NCBI RefSeq assembly: GCF_000483125.1
Contig: NZ_KI519553.1
Span: 995,912 to 1,059,911, forward strand
Direction of reading: 5' to 3'
Source: Atopobium fossor DSM 15642
GTDB taxonomy: Bacteria > Actinomycetota > Coriobacteriia > Coriobacteriales > Atopobiaceae
DNA: 64,000 nucleotides
Each line of letters starts with the position of its first letter. The stretch's first letter is position 1. The notes beneath the pieces were generated by a model. The model had not been told where the DNA came from and searched no databases. It worked only from the letters and a program-made list of their open reading frames with translations. A program made the position numbers and the translations under genes. This document shows, piece after piece, positions 38,391-47,243 of this stretch.

Positions 38391-39062
38391 ATGCTCGATG
38401 CTGCTCAATTTCTTGATAACCACCATTTTGAAGCCGCTATTTTTGACTTCGATGGTACTATTGCGCTATCTGGCAGAATTTGGAATGACATCGACACCAT
38501 TTTTTGCGAGCGTCGAGGGATTCAATGGACACCTGCGCTTGCAGCCAATATTGCAGCACTTGGTTTTAGTAAGGGTGCCGTTTATATGGTTGAACACTTT
38601 AACCTTAACGAGAAACCCGAAGATATTGTAGCTGAGTGGACTAGCCTAGCCACTCAGCTGTATACCAAACAGGTTACATTACGTAAAGGAGTAGAGTCTT
38701 ACCTCACTCAGTTGCGTAATGCAGGAATACGAATAGCGCTTGCAACCAGTAACAGCCCCGAGGTACTTGGATCTCTTGAGCCCCGCATACACGTAGATAG
38801 CCTCTTTGACGAGGTATTTTACGCTCAGCAGGTAGGGAAATCTAAGCACCATCCAGATATTTATTTACACACCGCCGCTGCCTTACACACACATCCTAGC
38901 AGCTGCGTCGTCTTTGAAGACATTGTGCCTGCAATTAACTCTGCAAAAAAGGCTGGCTGTACAGCCGTAGGTGTTTTTGCTGATGATCCCACTCAGGATG
39001 TCGAGAAGGTACAAGAAGTAAGCGATTGTTTCTTGTACGACTGGCAAGATTTGTTGGTATAG
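38391..39062 (+). CDS. HAD-superfamily hydrolase (beta-phosphoglucomutase/sugar phosphatase-like)
   Basis: 223 residues from ATG 38391 (TTGGAG upstream). HAD motifs: AAIFDFDGTIALS (I), LATSNSPEV (II), GKSKHHPDIYLHTA with the motif III lysine, and CVVFEDIVPAINSAKKAG (IV). The ED-x-x-x-A-I-x-S-A-x-x-A-G motif IV is typical of the DhaK/PGMB/GPP-like subgroup acting on sugar phosphates. It stands alone and ends before a bidirectional terminator. Confidence 0.87.
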   Translation: MLDAAQFLDNHHFEAAIFDFDGTIALSGRIWNDIDTIFCERRGIQWTPALAANIAALGFSKGAVYMVEHFNLNEKPEDIVAEWTSLATQLYTKQVTLRKGVESYLTQLRNAGIRIALATSNSPEVLGSLEPRIHVDSLFDEVFYAQQVGKSKHHPDIYLHTAAALHTHPSSCVVFEDIVPAINSAKKAGCTAVGVFADDPTQDVEKVQEVSDCFLYDWQDLLV

Positions 39063-39129
39063 GACATCGTTCAACGTAACTACTACCAACTTAAAGACTG
39101 TGCAAGCGCGTTACATCAAAATATATAAA

Positions 39130-39166
39130 GAAACAGGCCTTTGGAGAACCGAAGACCTGTTTTTCA
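39130..39166. terminator. Bidirectional terminator between HAD and ferritin genes
   Basis: Hairpin AAACAGGcCTTTGG-agaa-CCGAAGaCCTGTTT followed by T residues, between convergent genes. Confidence 0.75.
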
Positions 39167-39197
39167 TGCAAAAGTGAATATCGAGAAAAGAAAGGGT

Positions 39198-39713
39198 TTA
39201 CATTGGCATGGTAGGAGCGGTAAACACACGAGTCTGATACTCACGATCAAGCTCAAACAAACCCTTGGGGTCCCCACCAAAAAGCTCCATGTTCTTAATC
39301 ATGTCAGAAGCGTTAGTCTCTTCCTCACCCTGCTCCTTAACAAACCAGTCGAGTAGCTGCATCGTGCGGAAATCATGCTGCTCATTAGCAATTGCATAGC
39401 AATCGTTGATGGAAGCAGTAACATACTGCTCGTGCTCAAGCGCTGCCTGCAAAGGATCCATATCGTTGTTAAATGTTTTATCGGGCTGAGCAATAGCAAG
39501 CATCTTTACCTGGTAATCATTATCCAAAAGGTAGCGACGAAGAATCTTTGCGTGAGAAAGCTCTTCTTCTACCTGAATCATATACCAGTTTGCAAAACCT
39601 TTAAGGCCACGGTCCTCATAGTAGTCTGCAAAGGTTAAATACAAGTATGCTGAATAAATTTCTTTATTAATTTGCTCATTAAGTGCGTCACCAAGCGTTG
39701 TATTGATAGCCAT
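39198..39713 (-). CDS. ftnA: Non-heme ferritin
   Basis: 171 residues, the usual length. Forms a 24-subunit iron-storage shell with ferroxidase activity. Ferroxidase ligands are visible: the Glu in EQINKEIYSAY (residue about 17), EEELSHAK (Glu/His about 50-53), the Glu in LEHEQYVTASI (about 94) and the EQGEEE segment (about 127-130). Monocistronic by layout: a terminator lies downstream and a 205-base divergent promoter region upstream shared with the glycerophosphodiesterase gene. No clear Fur-type box was recognised. Confidence 0.93.
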   Translation of the reverse strand: MAINTTLGDALNEQINKEIYSAYLYLTFADYYEDRGLKGFANWYMIQVEEELSHAKILRRYLLDNDYQVKMLAIAQPDKTFNNDMDPLQAALEHEQYVTASINDCYAIANEQHDFRTMQLLDWFVKEQGEEETNASDMIKNMELFGGDPKGLFELDREYQTRVFTAPTMPM

Positions 39714-39918
39714 ATATACCTCTTCCTTTGTTTACTATAAAACACACTCTCCTTGTGCGTTCTATAGCTGTATACCCAGATATTAATCTGCCAGAGAGCT
39801 GCGCAGAATTTTCATTCGTTTTGGTATGTCTCGTGTATCATATATTTCAAATAAGTCGTGTGTATACACAGTTAAAAGCTTTGCTCATTTGAAATAATGA
39901 CAGCTTAAGGAAACAAAC

Positions 39919-40923
39919 ATGCACAAAGGATTTTTTGGAAATAGCAAAAGCAGCAAAAAGAAATTAGTTCTTATCAGTATTTGCCTTCTTCTCCTCTTTA
40001 TGTTTGTTAACAATACCAATGCGTTTACAACACCACCCAGCTCAAAGCGTTATAGCTTTTTAGCGCATAGGGGGCTTGCTCAAACCTTTGATGAGTCTCA
40101 GACAAACTGGAATAGCAATACAGCAACAATGATTGATGAGCCCGTACATGACTATATTGAAAACACTATTCCATCAATACAAGCTGCCTTTGATTTAGGT
40201 GCAACTGCAGTAGAGTTTGATGTAAAACTTTCAAAAGACGGGCAGCTAGCCCTGTTTCATGATGCAACATTGCAATATCGCTGCGGCGTAAAAGGTGAAG
40301 TGCAAGATTATACAATGTCCGAACTAAAACAAATGGACGTTGGATTTGGTTATACGGCAGACGGTGGGAAAACATACCCACTCAGAGGAAAAGGGGTTGG
40401 CCTAATGCCAACCATCAATGAAGTTTTTAATACATTTCCTGATAAAGAATTCGTAATTGAAGTAAAAGATGGAAAGATGGAAACATATGAAGTACTTTGG
40501 AAGTTTTTATCCAGCTTTCCCCCAGAGCGACTAAAACAATTAAGCATCTGTTGCGCCAATGATCAGGGCGCGGACTACCTAAGGCAACAAAACGCTGAGT
40601 TAAAGATTATGTCAAAAAACTCATTGATAACGGCTCTGATAACGTATGAACTTATTGGATGGACTGGATATGTTCCTTCGTCCATGCAAAATACTGAGCT
40701 TCGGATACCCTTGAGATATGCAAGATTTTTATGGGGTTGGCCTCATAAATTTATGGAGCGCATGGAAAAATCTAATACAAGAGTTGAGCTAACTGCTGGC
40801 AAGGAAAGTTTATCCGAGGGATTTGATACCGTCGAGAGTACCAAGGATATTCCAGATGAGTATTCTGGACTAGTTTGGACAAACAAAATTAATGAGGTAA
40901 ATCCTGCAACAGTTAACAACTGA
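39919..40923 (+). CDS. Membrane-anchored glycerophosphodiester phosphodiesterase
   Basis: 334 residues. N-terminus basic (KSSKKK) followed by one hydrophobic helix (about 15-33), so anchored with the enzyme outside, or a signal peptide (ends NNTNAF). Catalytic GDPD motifs: LAHRG (His/Arg), ENTIPSIQAAF (Glu), VEFDVKLSKDGQLALFHDATL (Glu, Asp, His), then EFVIEVKDGK. It hydrolyses glycerophosphodiesters, possibly lipid headgroups or glycerophosphate polymers such as those of the teichoic-acid operon 7 kb away (inference). AAGGAAAC precedes the ATG. It ends one base from the convergent membrane-protein gene. Confidence 0.88.
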   Translation: MHKGFFGNSKSSKKKLVLISICLLLLFMFVNNTNAFTTPPSSKRYSFLAHRGLAQTFDESQTNWNSNTATMIDEPVHDYIENTIPSIQAAFDLGATAVEFDVKLSKDGQLALFHDATLQYRCGVKGEVQDYTMSELKQMDVGFGYTADGGKTYPLRGKGVGLMPTINEVFNTFPDKEFVIEVKDGKMETYEVLWKFLSSFPPERLKQLSICCANDQGADYLRQQNAELKIMSKNSLITALITYELIGWTGYVPSSMQNTELRIPLRYARFLWGWPHKFMERMEKSNTRVELTAGKESLSEGFDTVESTKDIPDEYSGLVWTNKINEVNPATVNN

Positions 40924-40924
40924 T

Positions 40925-41638
40925 TTATACCTGAATCACAGGTGATACATTCTTTTTTAATGCTGTGTCGTGAAATAAAAATTTTCCGTGTAACTTATTT
41001 TGATGTGAAGTCATAAGCAACGGGAGTACAAACACCTTTATTGCATATAAAATTACCCAAGCAATAAAAAGACCAAGTTGCATAGTATCGAGTTTTTTAC
41101 TATAGACCTCATAGAGAGGCCATGCATTCAGAGTTACATTAAAAGCGGTAGCTAAGGTTGCAGATACCATATTGGTAGTAAGGTGAGGATTACGAAGTTT
41201 TGCTATATAAAGAGCCAAGAGAGAAACATTATAAACACAAATTGGCTTGTTATCTTCCCTATAAATCACTAGGGTTTTACGATTGTAAAAATATGGTTTA
41301 CCACCCAAATTGCATTCAGTAATCCAAACATGACTGACTGCAACAATCTCATTCCAAGGTACGAGTAAGTCAATTTTTCTTATATATATGCCTTTTTCGC
41401 AGTAATAAAATTTCCAATGTACAAAAGAAAACACTAGGATAACTGCAACAAAACCAATAAAAATAAGCAAGAGCCCATTTTTTGTCAGACTAAAATCTTT
41501 AAATCCATCTATCTGTAAGTTTATATTTTGCCCCATAGTATCTAATGCAGCATATAGAGCTGTAATACCAAGCAAGCAAATGAATGCCATATATCTGTAA
41601 TATATGCTATGGAATTTTATCTTTTTCATATACGCCAT
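40925..41638 (-). CDS. Membrane protein with bacterial PH-like segment, function unknown
   Basis: 237 residues: two N-terminal membrane helices (about 13-30 and 49-72), a middle beta-rich region (CEKGIYIRKIDLLVPWNEIV) reminiscent of bacterial PH (YcxB/YdbT-like) domains, and two C-terminal hydrophobic stretches (about 188-215). ATG 41638 was kept; an ATG three codons in is also possible, and neither has a good ribosome site. I do not recognise a specific family. Confidence 0.65.
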   Translation of the reverse strand: MAYMKKIKFHSIYYRYMAFICLLGITALYAALDTMGQNINLQIDGFKDFSLTKNGLLLIFIGFVAVILVFSFVHWKFYYCEKGIYIRKIDLLVPWNEIVAVSHVWITECNLGGKPYFYNRKTLVIYREDNKPICVYNVSLLALYIAKLRNPHLTTNMVSATLATAFNVTLNAWPLYEVYSKKLDTMQLGLFIAWVILYAIKVFVLPLLMTSHQNKLHGKFLFHDTALKKNVSPVIQV

Positions 41639-41671
41639 CTGATTATTAATAGTACAGGTCTATTTCTATTC

Positions 41672-41704
41672 AAAAAAGCTCGCACCCAAACGGATGCGAG
41701 CTTA
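41672..41704 (-). terminator. Terminator after the cold-shock gene
   Basis: Minus-strand hairpin AAGCTCGCA ... TGCGAGCTT with a following T-run, 22 bases past the stop. Confidence 0.85.
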
Positions 41705-41726
41705 ACAAGACTCTGTAAAAACTAAT

Positions 41727-41930
41727 TTATGCCTTGCGAACGTTGGAAGCCTGCTGCTTGCCATTCTGACCAGTGGTGATGTCAAACTCGACAGCCTGGC
41801 CCTCATCAAGAGTTTTAAAACCATCCATCTGAATCTCGGAGAAGTGTACGAACAAGTCGTCGCCGTCCTCACGAGAGATGAAGCCGTAACCCTTGTCTGG
41901 ATTGAACCACTTAACAGTACCCTGAGCCAT
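41727..41930 (-). CDS. cspA: Cold-shock protein (CspA family)
   Basis: 67-residue single OB-fold RNA chaperone that melts mRNA secondary structure. RNA-binding motifs RNP1 (KGYGFISRE) and RNP2 (DLFVHFSEI) are intact, with the start [14 protein letters not shown] 41930; AAAGG upstream. The roughly 120-base leader before it may carry a cold-responsive structure, but I could not identify a cold-box. Monocistronic, with a terminator on each side. Confidence 0.95.
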   Translation of the reverse strand: MAQGTVKWFNPDKGYGFISREDGDDLFVHFSEIQMDGFKTLDEGQAVEFDITTGQNGKQQASNVRKA

Positions 41931-42048
41931 GACGTGCCTTTCTTTCTTTGCTCTTCTATAGAGCATAAACTGTGCGCTTTCACGCGATACAAATGGCCTT
42001 TATGACCATGGGGTCTAGTGTACTCTATATTGAGAAATAAAATGATGT

Positions 42049-42088
42049 AAAAAGGCTAACGGCAAATTATACCGTTAGCCGAAAAAAA
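42049..42088. terminator. Terminator after the ruv-linked small gene
   Basis: Perfect nine-base stem GGCTAACGG ... CCGTTAGCC (42054-42062, 42072-42080), with T runs in both readings; serves the minus-strand gene ending at 42114. Confidence 0.85.
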
Positions 42089-42113
42089 TGCGATAAAGTT
42101 GTGTTTTATAAGG

Positions 42114-42509
42114 CTAATCCTTGAGGTCTGCATCGATAAGTTCCATACCTTCAGGCACGTCAGATAAGTGCCAACCAAAGGCAACGGCAACAGCACGAGC
42201 TTGTGCACGACGGATTTCTCCAATGTTTTTCTCACCCATACGTTCATAGGCATCTGCAAGTTTTCCCAGCGTATAGCTAACATAACTAGCAGTAGCATCA
42301 CCAATACCAGACAAATGCATCATAGTGACCAAGGACTCTGGAGAAAGAGAAAGTGCTGTTTTTGCATCTAAATCCATAAGCTCAGCAAGAGCATGCTCTG
42401 TTTGTTTTGCTTCCTCGGGATTGTGACGAATAAATGCACCACGCAAACTAAAAGCCACAGTATCCACAAAGGTTTCTATAACTTCCAAGATATAATCTCG
42501 CTCCAGCAT
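42114..42509 (-). CDS. Small hypothetical protein downstream of ruvB
   Basis: 131 residues, helical and acidic, starting at ATG 42509 one base after the ruvB stop with AAAGGGG upstream inside ruvB. No recognised domain; SLVTMMHLSGIGDATASYVSY and LADAYERMGEKNIGEIRRAQ are the most distinctive segments. The layout suggests a DUF6483-like or other helical-bundle protein, but I cannot confirm this. As the fourth gene of ruvCAB it should be under SOS control. A terminator follows. Confidence 0.75.
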   Translation of the reverse strand: MLERDYILEVIETFVDTVAFSLRGAFIRHNPEEAKQTEHALAELMDLDAKTALSLSPESLVTMMHLSGIGDATASYVSYTLGKLADAYERMGEKNIGEIRRAQARAVAVAFGWHLSDVPEGMELIDADLKD

Positions 42510-42510
42510 G

Positions 42511-43572
42511 CTATCCCCTTTCTGGAGGAATTTCCATAGATAGATGTTCAAAAGCCGCGTAGGTTGCCTTACGACCTTGAGGCGTGCGCACAAGTAAACC
42601 ACGCTGCAACAAATATGGCTCGTACACGTCCTCTATAGTTGAGGCATCTTCACCCACTGCACTTGCGATGGTGGAAAGACCAACAGGACGACCGCGAAAG
42701 GTAGAGCAAAGAGCATTAAGAATCTTCACATCCATCCAATCCAAGCCCATCTCATCAATTTCAAAGAAGGTAAGTGCTTCTGCAGCCACATCCCAGGTAA
42801 TAGTGCCATCTGCACGCACTTGCGCATAGTCACGTACACGCTTAAGTAAGCGATTTGCCAAACGCGGCGTACCACGACTACGACTCGCAATCTCTGCAGC
42901 ACCCTGACCATCTATGACAACGCCTAAGATAGCAGCAGAACGGCTTACAATATCTGCAAGCTCATCTACGGTGTAGTAATCTAAACGAAAAGAAATGCCA
43001 AAGCGATCACGCAAAGGACCCGTAAGCAATCCCGTGCGCGTAGTGGCTCCTACTAAAGTAAATTTAGGAATATCTAATCTAATGGAACGAGCAGCTGGTC
43101 CCTTGCCAATAACAATATCCAGGAAAAAGTCTTCCATTGCTGGATATAAAACCTCTTCCACCATGTGATTAAGACGGTGAATCTCATCTATAAACAGGAT
43201 GTCTCCCGCTTCAAGATTGGTAAGGATAGCCGCTAAATCTCCCGTACGTTCAATAGCAGGACCACTAGTTGTGTGCAGCTTTGAACCCATCTCATTAGCA
43301 AGCACATTTGCCAGAGTAGTTTTACCCAATCCCGGAGGGCCAGAAAACAATACGTGATCCAGTGGTTCTTCTCGTGTTTTAGCTGCTTCAATAAGTACGC
43401 GTAAGTTATCGCGTACACGTTCTTGACCTACATACTGATCAAGCGTTTTAGGACGAAGTGTGCGATCAACCTCTAAATCATCTTCGGTAAGCTGTGCGGT
43501 AACGGGACGGGTTTTGCCAAACTGCTGATCCTTATTACCAAACAAGTCCTGCATAGGATTTGCTTCCCACAT
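42511..43572 (-). CDS. ruvB: Holliday junction branch migration ATPase RuvB
   Basis: 353-residue AAA+ hexameric motor that drives branch migration with RuvA. Walker [12 protein letters not shown], Walker [11 protein letters not shown], sensor LVGATTRTG, arginine-finger region [16 protein letters not shown], and the C-terminal winged helix ([28 protein letters not shown]). ATG directly follows the ruvA stop, so the two are translationally coupled. Confidence 0.97.
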   Translation of the reverse strand: MWEANPMQDLFGNKDQQFGKTRPVTAQLTEDDLEVDRTLRPKTLDQYVGQERVRDNLRVLIEAAKTREEPLDHVLFSGPPGLGKTTLANVLANEMGSKLHTTSGPAIERTGDLAAILTNLEAGDILFIDEIHRLNHMVEEVLYPAMEDFFLDIVIGKGPAARSIRLDIPKFTLVGATTRTGLLTGPLRDRFGISFRLDYYTVDELADIVSRSAAILGVVIDGQGAAEIASRSRGTPRLANRLLKRVRDYAQVRADGTITWDVAAEALTFFEIDEMGLDWMDVKILNALCSTFRGRPVGLSTIASAVGEDASTIEDVYEPYLLQRGLLVRTPQGRKATYAAFEHLSMEIPPERG

Positions 43573-44205
43573 TTATGCCTTACCTCCCAACCTACGCAAT
43601 GCATAAGCCACTATCTGCTCTACCGTAGTCGCATCTGCTTGTTCATAGCCTTCCAAAGCAAGCTCCACTTCCTGAGGCGTAAAGCCCATAGAAAGCAATG
43701 CTGCTTGGACATCAGACTCAATAGATGACGCCGTAAGAGCTATTGCTGCACCATCACCAGAAGCAGCCGAAGAAGCAACTAGTCCACGCAGTTCTGCGTC
43801 AGAAGCAAAGACACTTTGGAGCTCCACCAACAAACGATTGGCCGTCTTTTTACCTACACCTGGTACAGTAGCCATACGCGTAGCATCGTTGGTAGCAACT
43901 ATACCTGCAAAAACAGAAGGCGTAAATGTAGATAAAACAGACAGTGCCAAAGAAGGCCCCACGCCAGATACCGATACCAAACGGTCAAATAGCGTGCGCT
44001 CTTCTCGAGAGGCAAAACCAAACAACGTCATTGAATTTTCTCGTACGGCAAGGCGCGCAAGCAAGGTAACGCCGGAAGTACCAACTGCTGGAACAGAGGC
44101 AGCAGTCATGGCAGAGCAGCGCAACTCATACCCTACGCCATTTACATCAAGCACAATTACACTGGGAGTTACCTCTATAAGTGAGCCAGTTAGTTGAACT
44201 ATCAC
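43573..44205 (-). CDS. ruvA: Holliday junction DNA-binding protein RuvA
   Basis: 210 residues from a GTG at 44205 that overlaps the ruvC stop (GTGA); this gives the canonical VIVQLTGSLIEV start. Forms the tetramer that holds the junction open. Helix-hairpin-helix motifs are visible in LVSVSGVGPSLALSVLS and MATVPGVGKKTANRLLVEL, and domain III (ALLSMGFTPQEVELALEG) contacts RuvB. Confidence 0.96.
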   Translation of the reverse strand: MIVQLTGSLIEVTPSVIVLDVNGVGYELRCSAMTAASVPAVGTSGVTLLARLAVRENSMTLFGFASREERTLFDRLVSVSGVGPSLALSVLSTFTPSVFAGIVATNDATRMATVPGVGKKTANRLLVELQSVFASDAELRGLVASSAASGDGAAIALTASSIESDVQAALLSMGFTPQEVELALEGYEQADATTVEQIVAYALRRLGGKA

Positions 44206-44714
44206 AGCTTTACCTTTCGTAAAGTTTGTTGGGCAAGATGCATGGTACGCGTGGTATGGGCGTGACATACTGCTGCAGCTAAAGCGTCTGCACAATGATC
44301 TGGCTTAGGGTCATGATCAAGAGCAAGGACATTACGAACCATATAGGTAACCTGACTTTTATCTGCAGCACCAGTACCCACAACTGCCTGCTTAATTTGC
44401 ATTGGTGTGTATTCTCCCACGTCAATACCTGCATATGCGCAAGCCGCAATAGCAGTACCACGAGCATGAGCTGTCCAAATTGCAGCACTTGTATTAGTGC
44501 CAAAATAAATAGACTCAATAGCCACCGCATCTGGGTTGTATTCACGAATAGCAAAACCAATGCGATTAAAGATAAGACCTAAACGATGATCCAAACTGTC
44601 CTTGACATCTGTATGCACGCAATCATAGGCACGGGCACGCATGAGCGAACCTTGTGTTTCTATAACACCCCACCCCGTATTTGCTAGGCCGGGATCAATT
44701 CCTAAAATAATCAC
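44202..44714 (-). CDS. ruvC: Holliday junction resolvase RuvC
   Basis: 170 residues. Endonuclease that resolves Holliday junctions. Catalytic acidic residues sit in ILGIDPGLANTG (Asp), AIESIYFG (Glu) and the C-terminal HDPKPDHCADALAAAVCH (paired Asp). I prefer the GTG at 44714, five bases after GAGGAG; a GTG at 44720 overlaps that ribosome site. First gene of the ruvC-ruvA-ruvB-(small protein) operon, preceded by a LexA box. Confidence 0.95.
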   Translation of the reverse strand: MIILGIDPGLANTGWGVIETQGSLMRARAYDCVHTDVKDSLDHRLGLIFNRIGFAIREYNPDAVAIESIYFGTNTSAAIWTAHARGTAIAACAYAGIDVGEYTPMQIKQAVVGTGAADKSQVTYMVRNVLALDHDPKPDHCADALAAAVCHAHTTRTMHLAQQTLRKVKL

Positions 44715-44729
44715 GTGCACTCCTCAAAC

Positions 44730-44745
44730 TAGAACATGCGTTCTA
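44730..44745 (-). promoter_or_regulatory. LexA (SOS) box of the ruvCAB operon
   Basis: TAGAACATGCGTTCTA, a perfect inverted repeat matching the Gram-positive/actinobacterial LexA consensus GAAC-RNRY-GTTC (core 44732-44743). It lies 16 bases before the ruvC start, where LexA would block transcription until DNA damage. Confidence 0.85.
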
Positions 44746-44755
44746 TGATAGCACA

Positions 44756-46570
44756 CTAATTGTTAGAAAATGGTCCAGTACCCCAACGATTCTCGTTGCC
44801 TTTATCGTTAACCGCAGAGGAGATTACATCACGGAGCATTTCAAATGCTTCGTTTATTTTTGCAGTATGATCCACACCACTTGCAAGTTCCACAAGCTTA
44901 TCGTTTATTTTTTTATAAAACTCTTCTACTTGTTTAAACTCATCCTCTGTACGATAGGTATCTTCCCAGCCAGCATTGATAGGTCGCGAGTTTTCCGTAA
45001 TAGTTTTGGCTGAGACTGAAGCAAAAGACGGCAACGCGCGGCGAGCAATCTCGCTTGCATTCATGCGATTAAGAACTGCTGTGACTAATTGGGCATCATT
45101 GCCTGAATCCACTATGTCATTAAAACTCATACCTTGTTCAATATAGGAAAGCAGCACAGAATCTACTAGGCTTAGCTGTGCCTCTGCACCCATAGATGAA
45201 CAAAGATTCTCAAAATAATGAGCATGCAATGATGGCACGGTAAAGCGTTTGAGAACCGCCTGGGGCATAGCAGCAGATTGTGACTGACGGTAACGTACAA
45301 GACTGAGCAGCTGAGAGCGATACACATCACCAAACGGCATATAACTTGCTGCATGTACACGTGTGTTACCGCTCTCCTGCAGCTCAAGCGCTAAAGCAGT
45401 TTTATCTGCTGGCGATAAAATCAACGCAGAGTGTTCTGTCGCCAAGCTTTGCAAACGTGCAGCAACAAGCAGGTCAAGCATAGGTGCATCGGTTACATCA
45501 AGCTGTAATGCGCGACTGGCAATAACAGCATCCCGCACGGTGAGCTCATCGGTAGAAAGACGTAAATTACGCGCAAGTTGTTTAGCATCGCGATATGCAG
45601 CCTCATCGAGCGTGTGAACCAATAGGGCATGTACGCGTGTAGGTCCAATGGCATCTATGGCAAGAGCTGCTAATGCTGCAGATGCCATGGTGCCATCAAG
45701 AACTACCACTGCATCGTGCACGCGCTTATCAAATTGTAAAAAATCACGAAGAGAAAGGGTAAGGCCATCCCATAACAGCGCATTTTTATTGTAAGGAGCC
45801 ACGGGTTCTGGATGCGCAAGAGGGCCTTCAAAAGCAGGATCCACTTCTACGAGACGAAAATCTTCCTCAAACGAAGGCATTTGCATAGATACATCTCCCC
45901 ATGGAGCCATAACAAAGCTTCCGCCTGCAAAAACAACATCATCGTAGCCACCCACACTACCAACAGCCACCAACCAAGCGTTAAGCGCAGATACATCCTG
46001 TACAAACAGCCCTTGAGAGAGAGCAGGTGCCAATACCGTACTATCATCATCGGTCGTGAAGCAATTTCCCTGTAAGTAGAATAGAATATCAAGATCTGTT
46101 TGGCTCTCCACCAAAGCATGAAGCTGCTCTTGGTTAAAAACTACAGCACAGGTAATGTCTCCTAGCGCAAAACCCATAGTTTCTTGACCAGAAGAAGCCA
46201 TCCATCCATGAGGACCTTCTTGTGCTGTAAGTGCATGCGAAGCATAGCGCAACGGCATAATGTTGCCTTCTTTGATGAACACTACTTCTTGAAAAGTACC
46301 AAACGGAGCAGGAATCAATAGGGGCACCAGAGCAGAAATTTGTATTTTTTCCAACTCATCTGCAAGTGCTACTTGAGCCAAGGCAATAGCTTGACCAAAA
46401 GAATCAAGCGTCCCCATGCCGCCAAAATCAGGCCCCGTAAGTGCTGGAAAAGGGAATACTATAAGATCTGCATCCTGACTTTTTGCCAAACGAGCCTGTG
46501 CAATCATCCGTCTAAGGGTGACATCAAAATCTGCTGAATGCGTGCTCATCTGAGAGATGGCTATCTTCAT
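44756..46570 (-). CDS. NAD synthetase-like protein (nitrilase + synthetase domains) with eroded active sites
   Basis: 604 residues with the architecture of glutamine-dependent NAD synthetase: nitrilase-like domain (about 1-255) and PP-loop synthetase domain (about 265-520), plus an unrelated C-terminal tail of about 80 residues. Key motifs are changed: the nitrilase Glu position reads VFPFPALTG instead of FPELxLTG; the Cys (ITCAVVFNQEQ, residue 141) is kept but its following Glu is lost; the ATP-binding PP-loop SGGxDS reads LDGTMASAAL (290-300); the TGNKSE motif reads LSPADKTALAL, while GDVYRSQL is retained. The overall alignment to NadE is clear, so this looks like a pseudoenzyme or a neofunctionalised paralog. 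It ends 12 bases before the LexA box of ruvC. Confidence 0.75.
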   Translation of the reverse strand: MKIAISQMSTHSADFDVTLRRMIAQARLAKSQDADLIVFPFPALTGPDFGGMGTLDSFGQAIALAQVALADELEKIQISALVPLLIPAPFGTFQEVVFIKEGNIMPLRYASHALTAQEGPHGWMASSGQETMGFALGDITCAVVFNQEQLHALVESQTDLDILFYLQGNCFTTDDDSTVLAPALSQGLFVQDVSALNAWLVAVGSVGGYDDVVFAGGSFVMAPWGDVSMQMPSFEEDFRLVEVDPAFEGPLAHPEPVAPYNKNALLWDGLTLSLRDFLQFDKRVHDAVVVLDGTMASAALAALAIDAIGPTRVHALLVHTLDEAAYRDAKQLARNLRLSTDELTVRDAVIASRALQLDVTDAPMLDLLVAARLQSLATEHSALILSPADKTALALELQESGNTRVHAASYMPFGDVYRSQLLSLVRYRQSQSAAMPQAVLKRFTVPSLHAHYFENLCSSMGAEAQLSLVDSVLLSYIEQGMSFNDIVDSGNDAQLVTAVLNRMNASEIARRALPSFASVSAKTITENSRPINAGWEDTYRTEDEFKQVEEFYKKINDKLVELASGVDHTAKINEAFEMLRDVISSAVNDKGNENRWGTGPFSNN

Positions 46571-46642
46571 CTAAAGCTCCCGCTACCTTATCTATGTTCG
46601 TTATATCCGTGCATAGTATTACCTAAATATAATGCTATTAAA

Positions 46643-46674
46643 CAAAACAGCTCGCACCCAAAGGCACGAGCTGT
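46643..46674 (-). terminator. Terminator after dfx
   Basis: Minus-strand ACAGCTCG...CGAGCTGT hairpin followed by TTTTGTTT. Its loop-side sequence GCTCGCACCCAAA is shared with the terminator of the cold-shock gene. Confidence 0.8.
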
Positions 46675-46698
46675 TGGCAAAACAAGTGTAAAAACTAC

Positions 46699-47091
46699 TT
46701 ACTTAACATCAGTAGCCCAAAGACCATGAAGGTTGCAATATGCATAAACTGTTGCGCCCTCTACGTCATGTCCACAGAACTTAACGCTGGGCTTATCGCC
46801 AGCCTTTAGGTACTTAATGTTAATATCTCCATTAGCCTTTACCAGAGCAATAAACTCAATAAAATGCGCTTCAATCATAGGATGCTCGACAGAGCCAATG
46901 GTTACAACAAGCTTGCCGTCCTCCTTTGTTACAACAGGAACGTGCTTCTCGTTAGCGGCATCGGTAGTATTGGGAACTAAAAGCTCCATAGGATTACCAG
47001 CAGTACAACACTTAAGAGTGCCGCCACCATTATGAAGAAGAGCTACAACATTGCCACATTGATTGCAACGATAAAAACTTGCCTCTGCCAT
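46699..47091 (-). CDS. dfx: Desulfoferrodoxin (superoxide reductase)
   Basis: 130 residues. Reduces superoxide to hydrogen peroxide without making oxygen, typical of anaerobes. Center I (rubredoxin-like iron) ligands are CNQCG and the adjacent pair in LKCCTAG; center II ligands are EHPMIEAHFIEF (two His) and YCNLHGLW (Cys and His). ATG 47091 was chosen as it gives the canonical EASFYRCNQCGN start. Monocistronic with a terminator downstream. Confidence 0.95.
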   Translation of the reverse strand: MAEASFYRCNQCGNVVALLHNGGGTLKCCTAGNPMELLVPNTTDAANEKHVPVVTKEDGKLVVTIGSVEHPMIEAHFIEFIALVKANGDINIKYLKAGDKPSVKFCGHDVEGATVYAYCNLHGLWATDVK

Positions 47092-47243
47092 ATTCTTTCC
47101 TTCCAGTAAAGTGGACGCACGCATCTGCGCCTCTCCTTACTCAACTCTATTCCCCAAAGGCAAAATTCGTATCTATAAATCGCAAAATAAATTGTTACTT
47201 CACAACTAACATAAGCAAATGTTGAACCATAAGCGTATACGGC

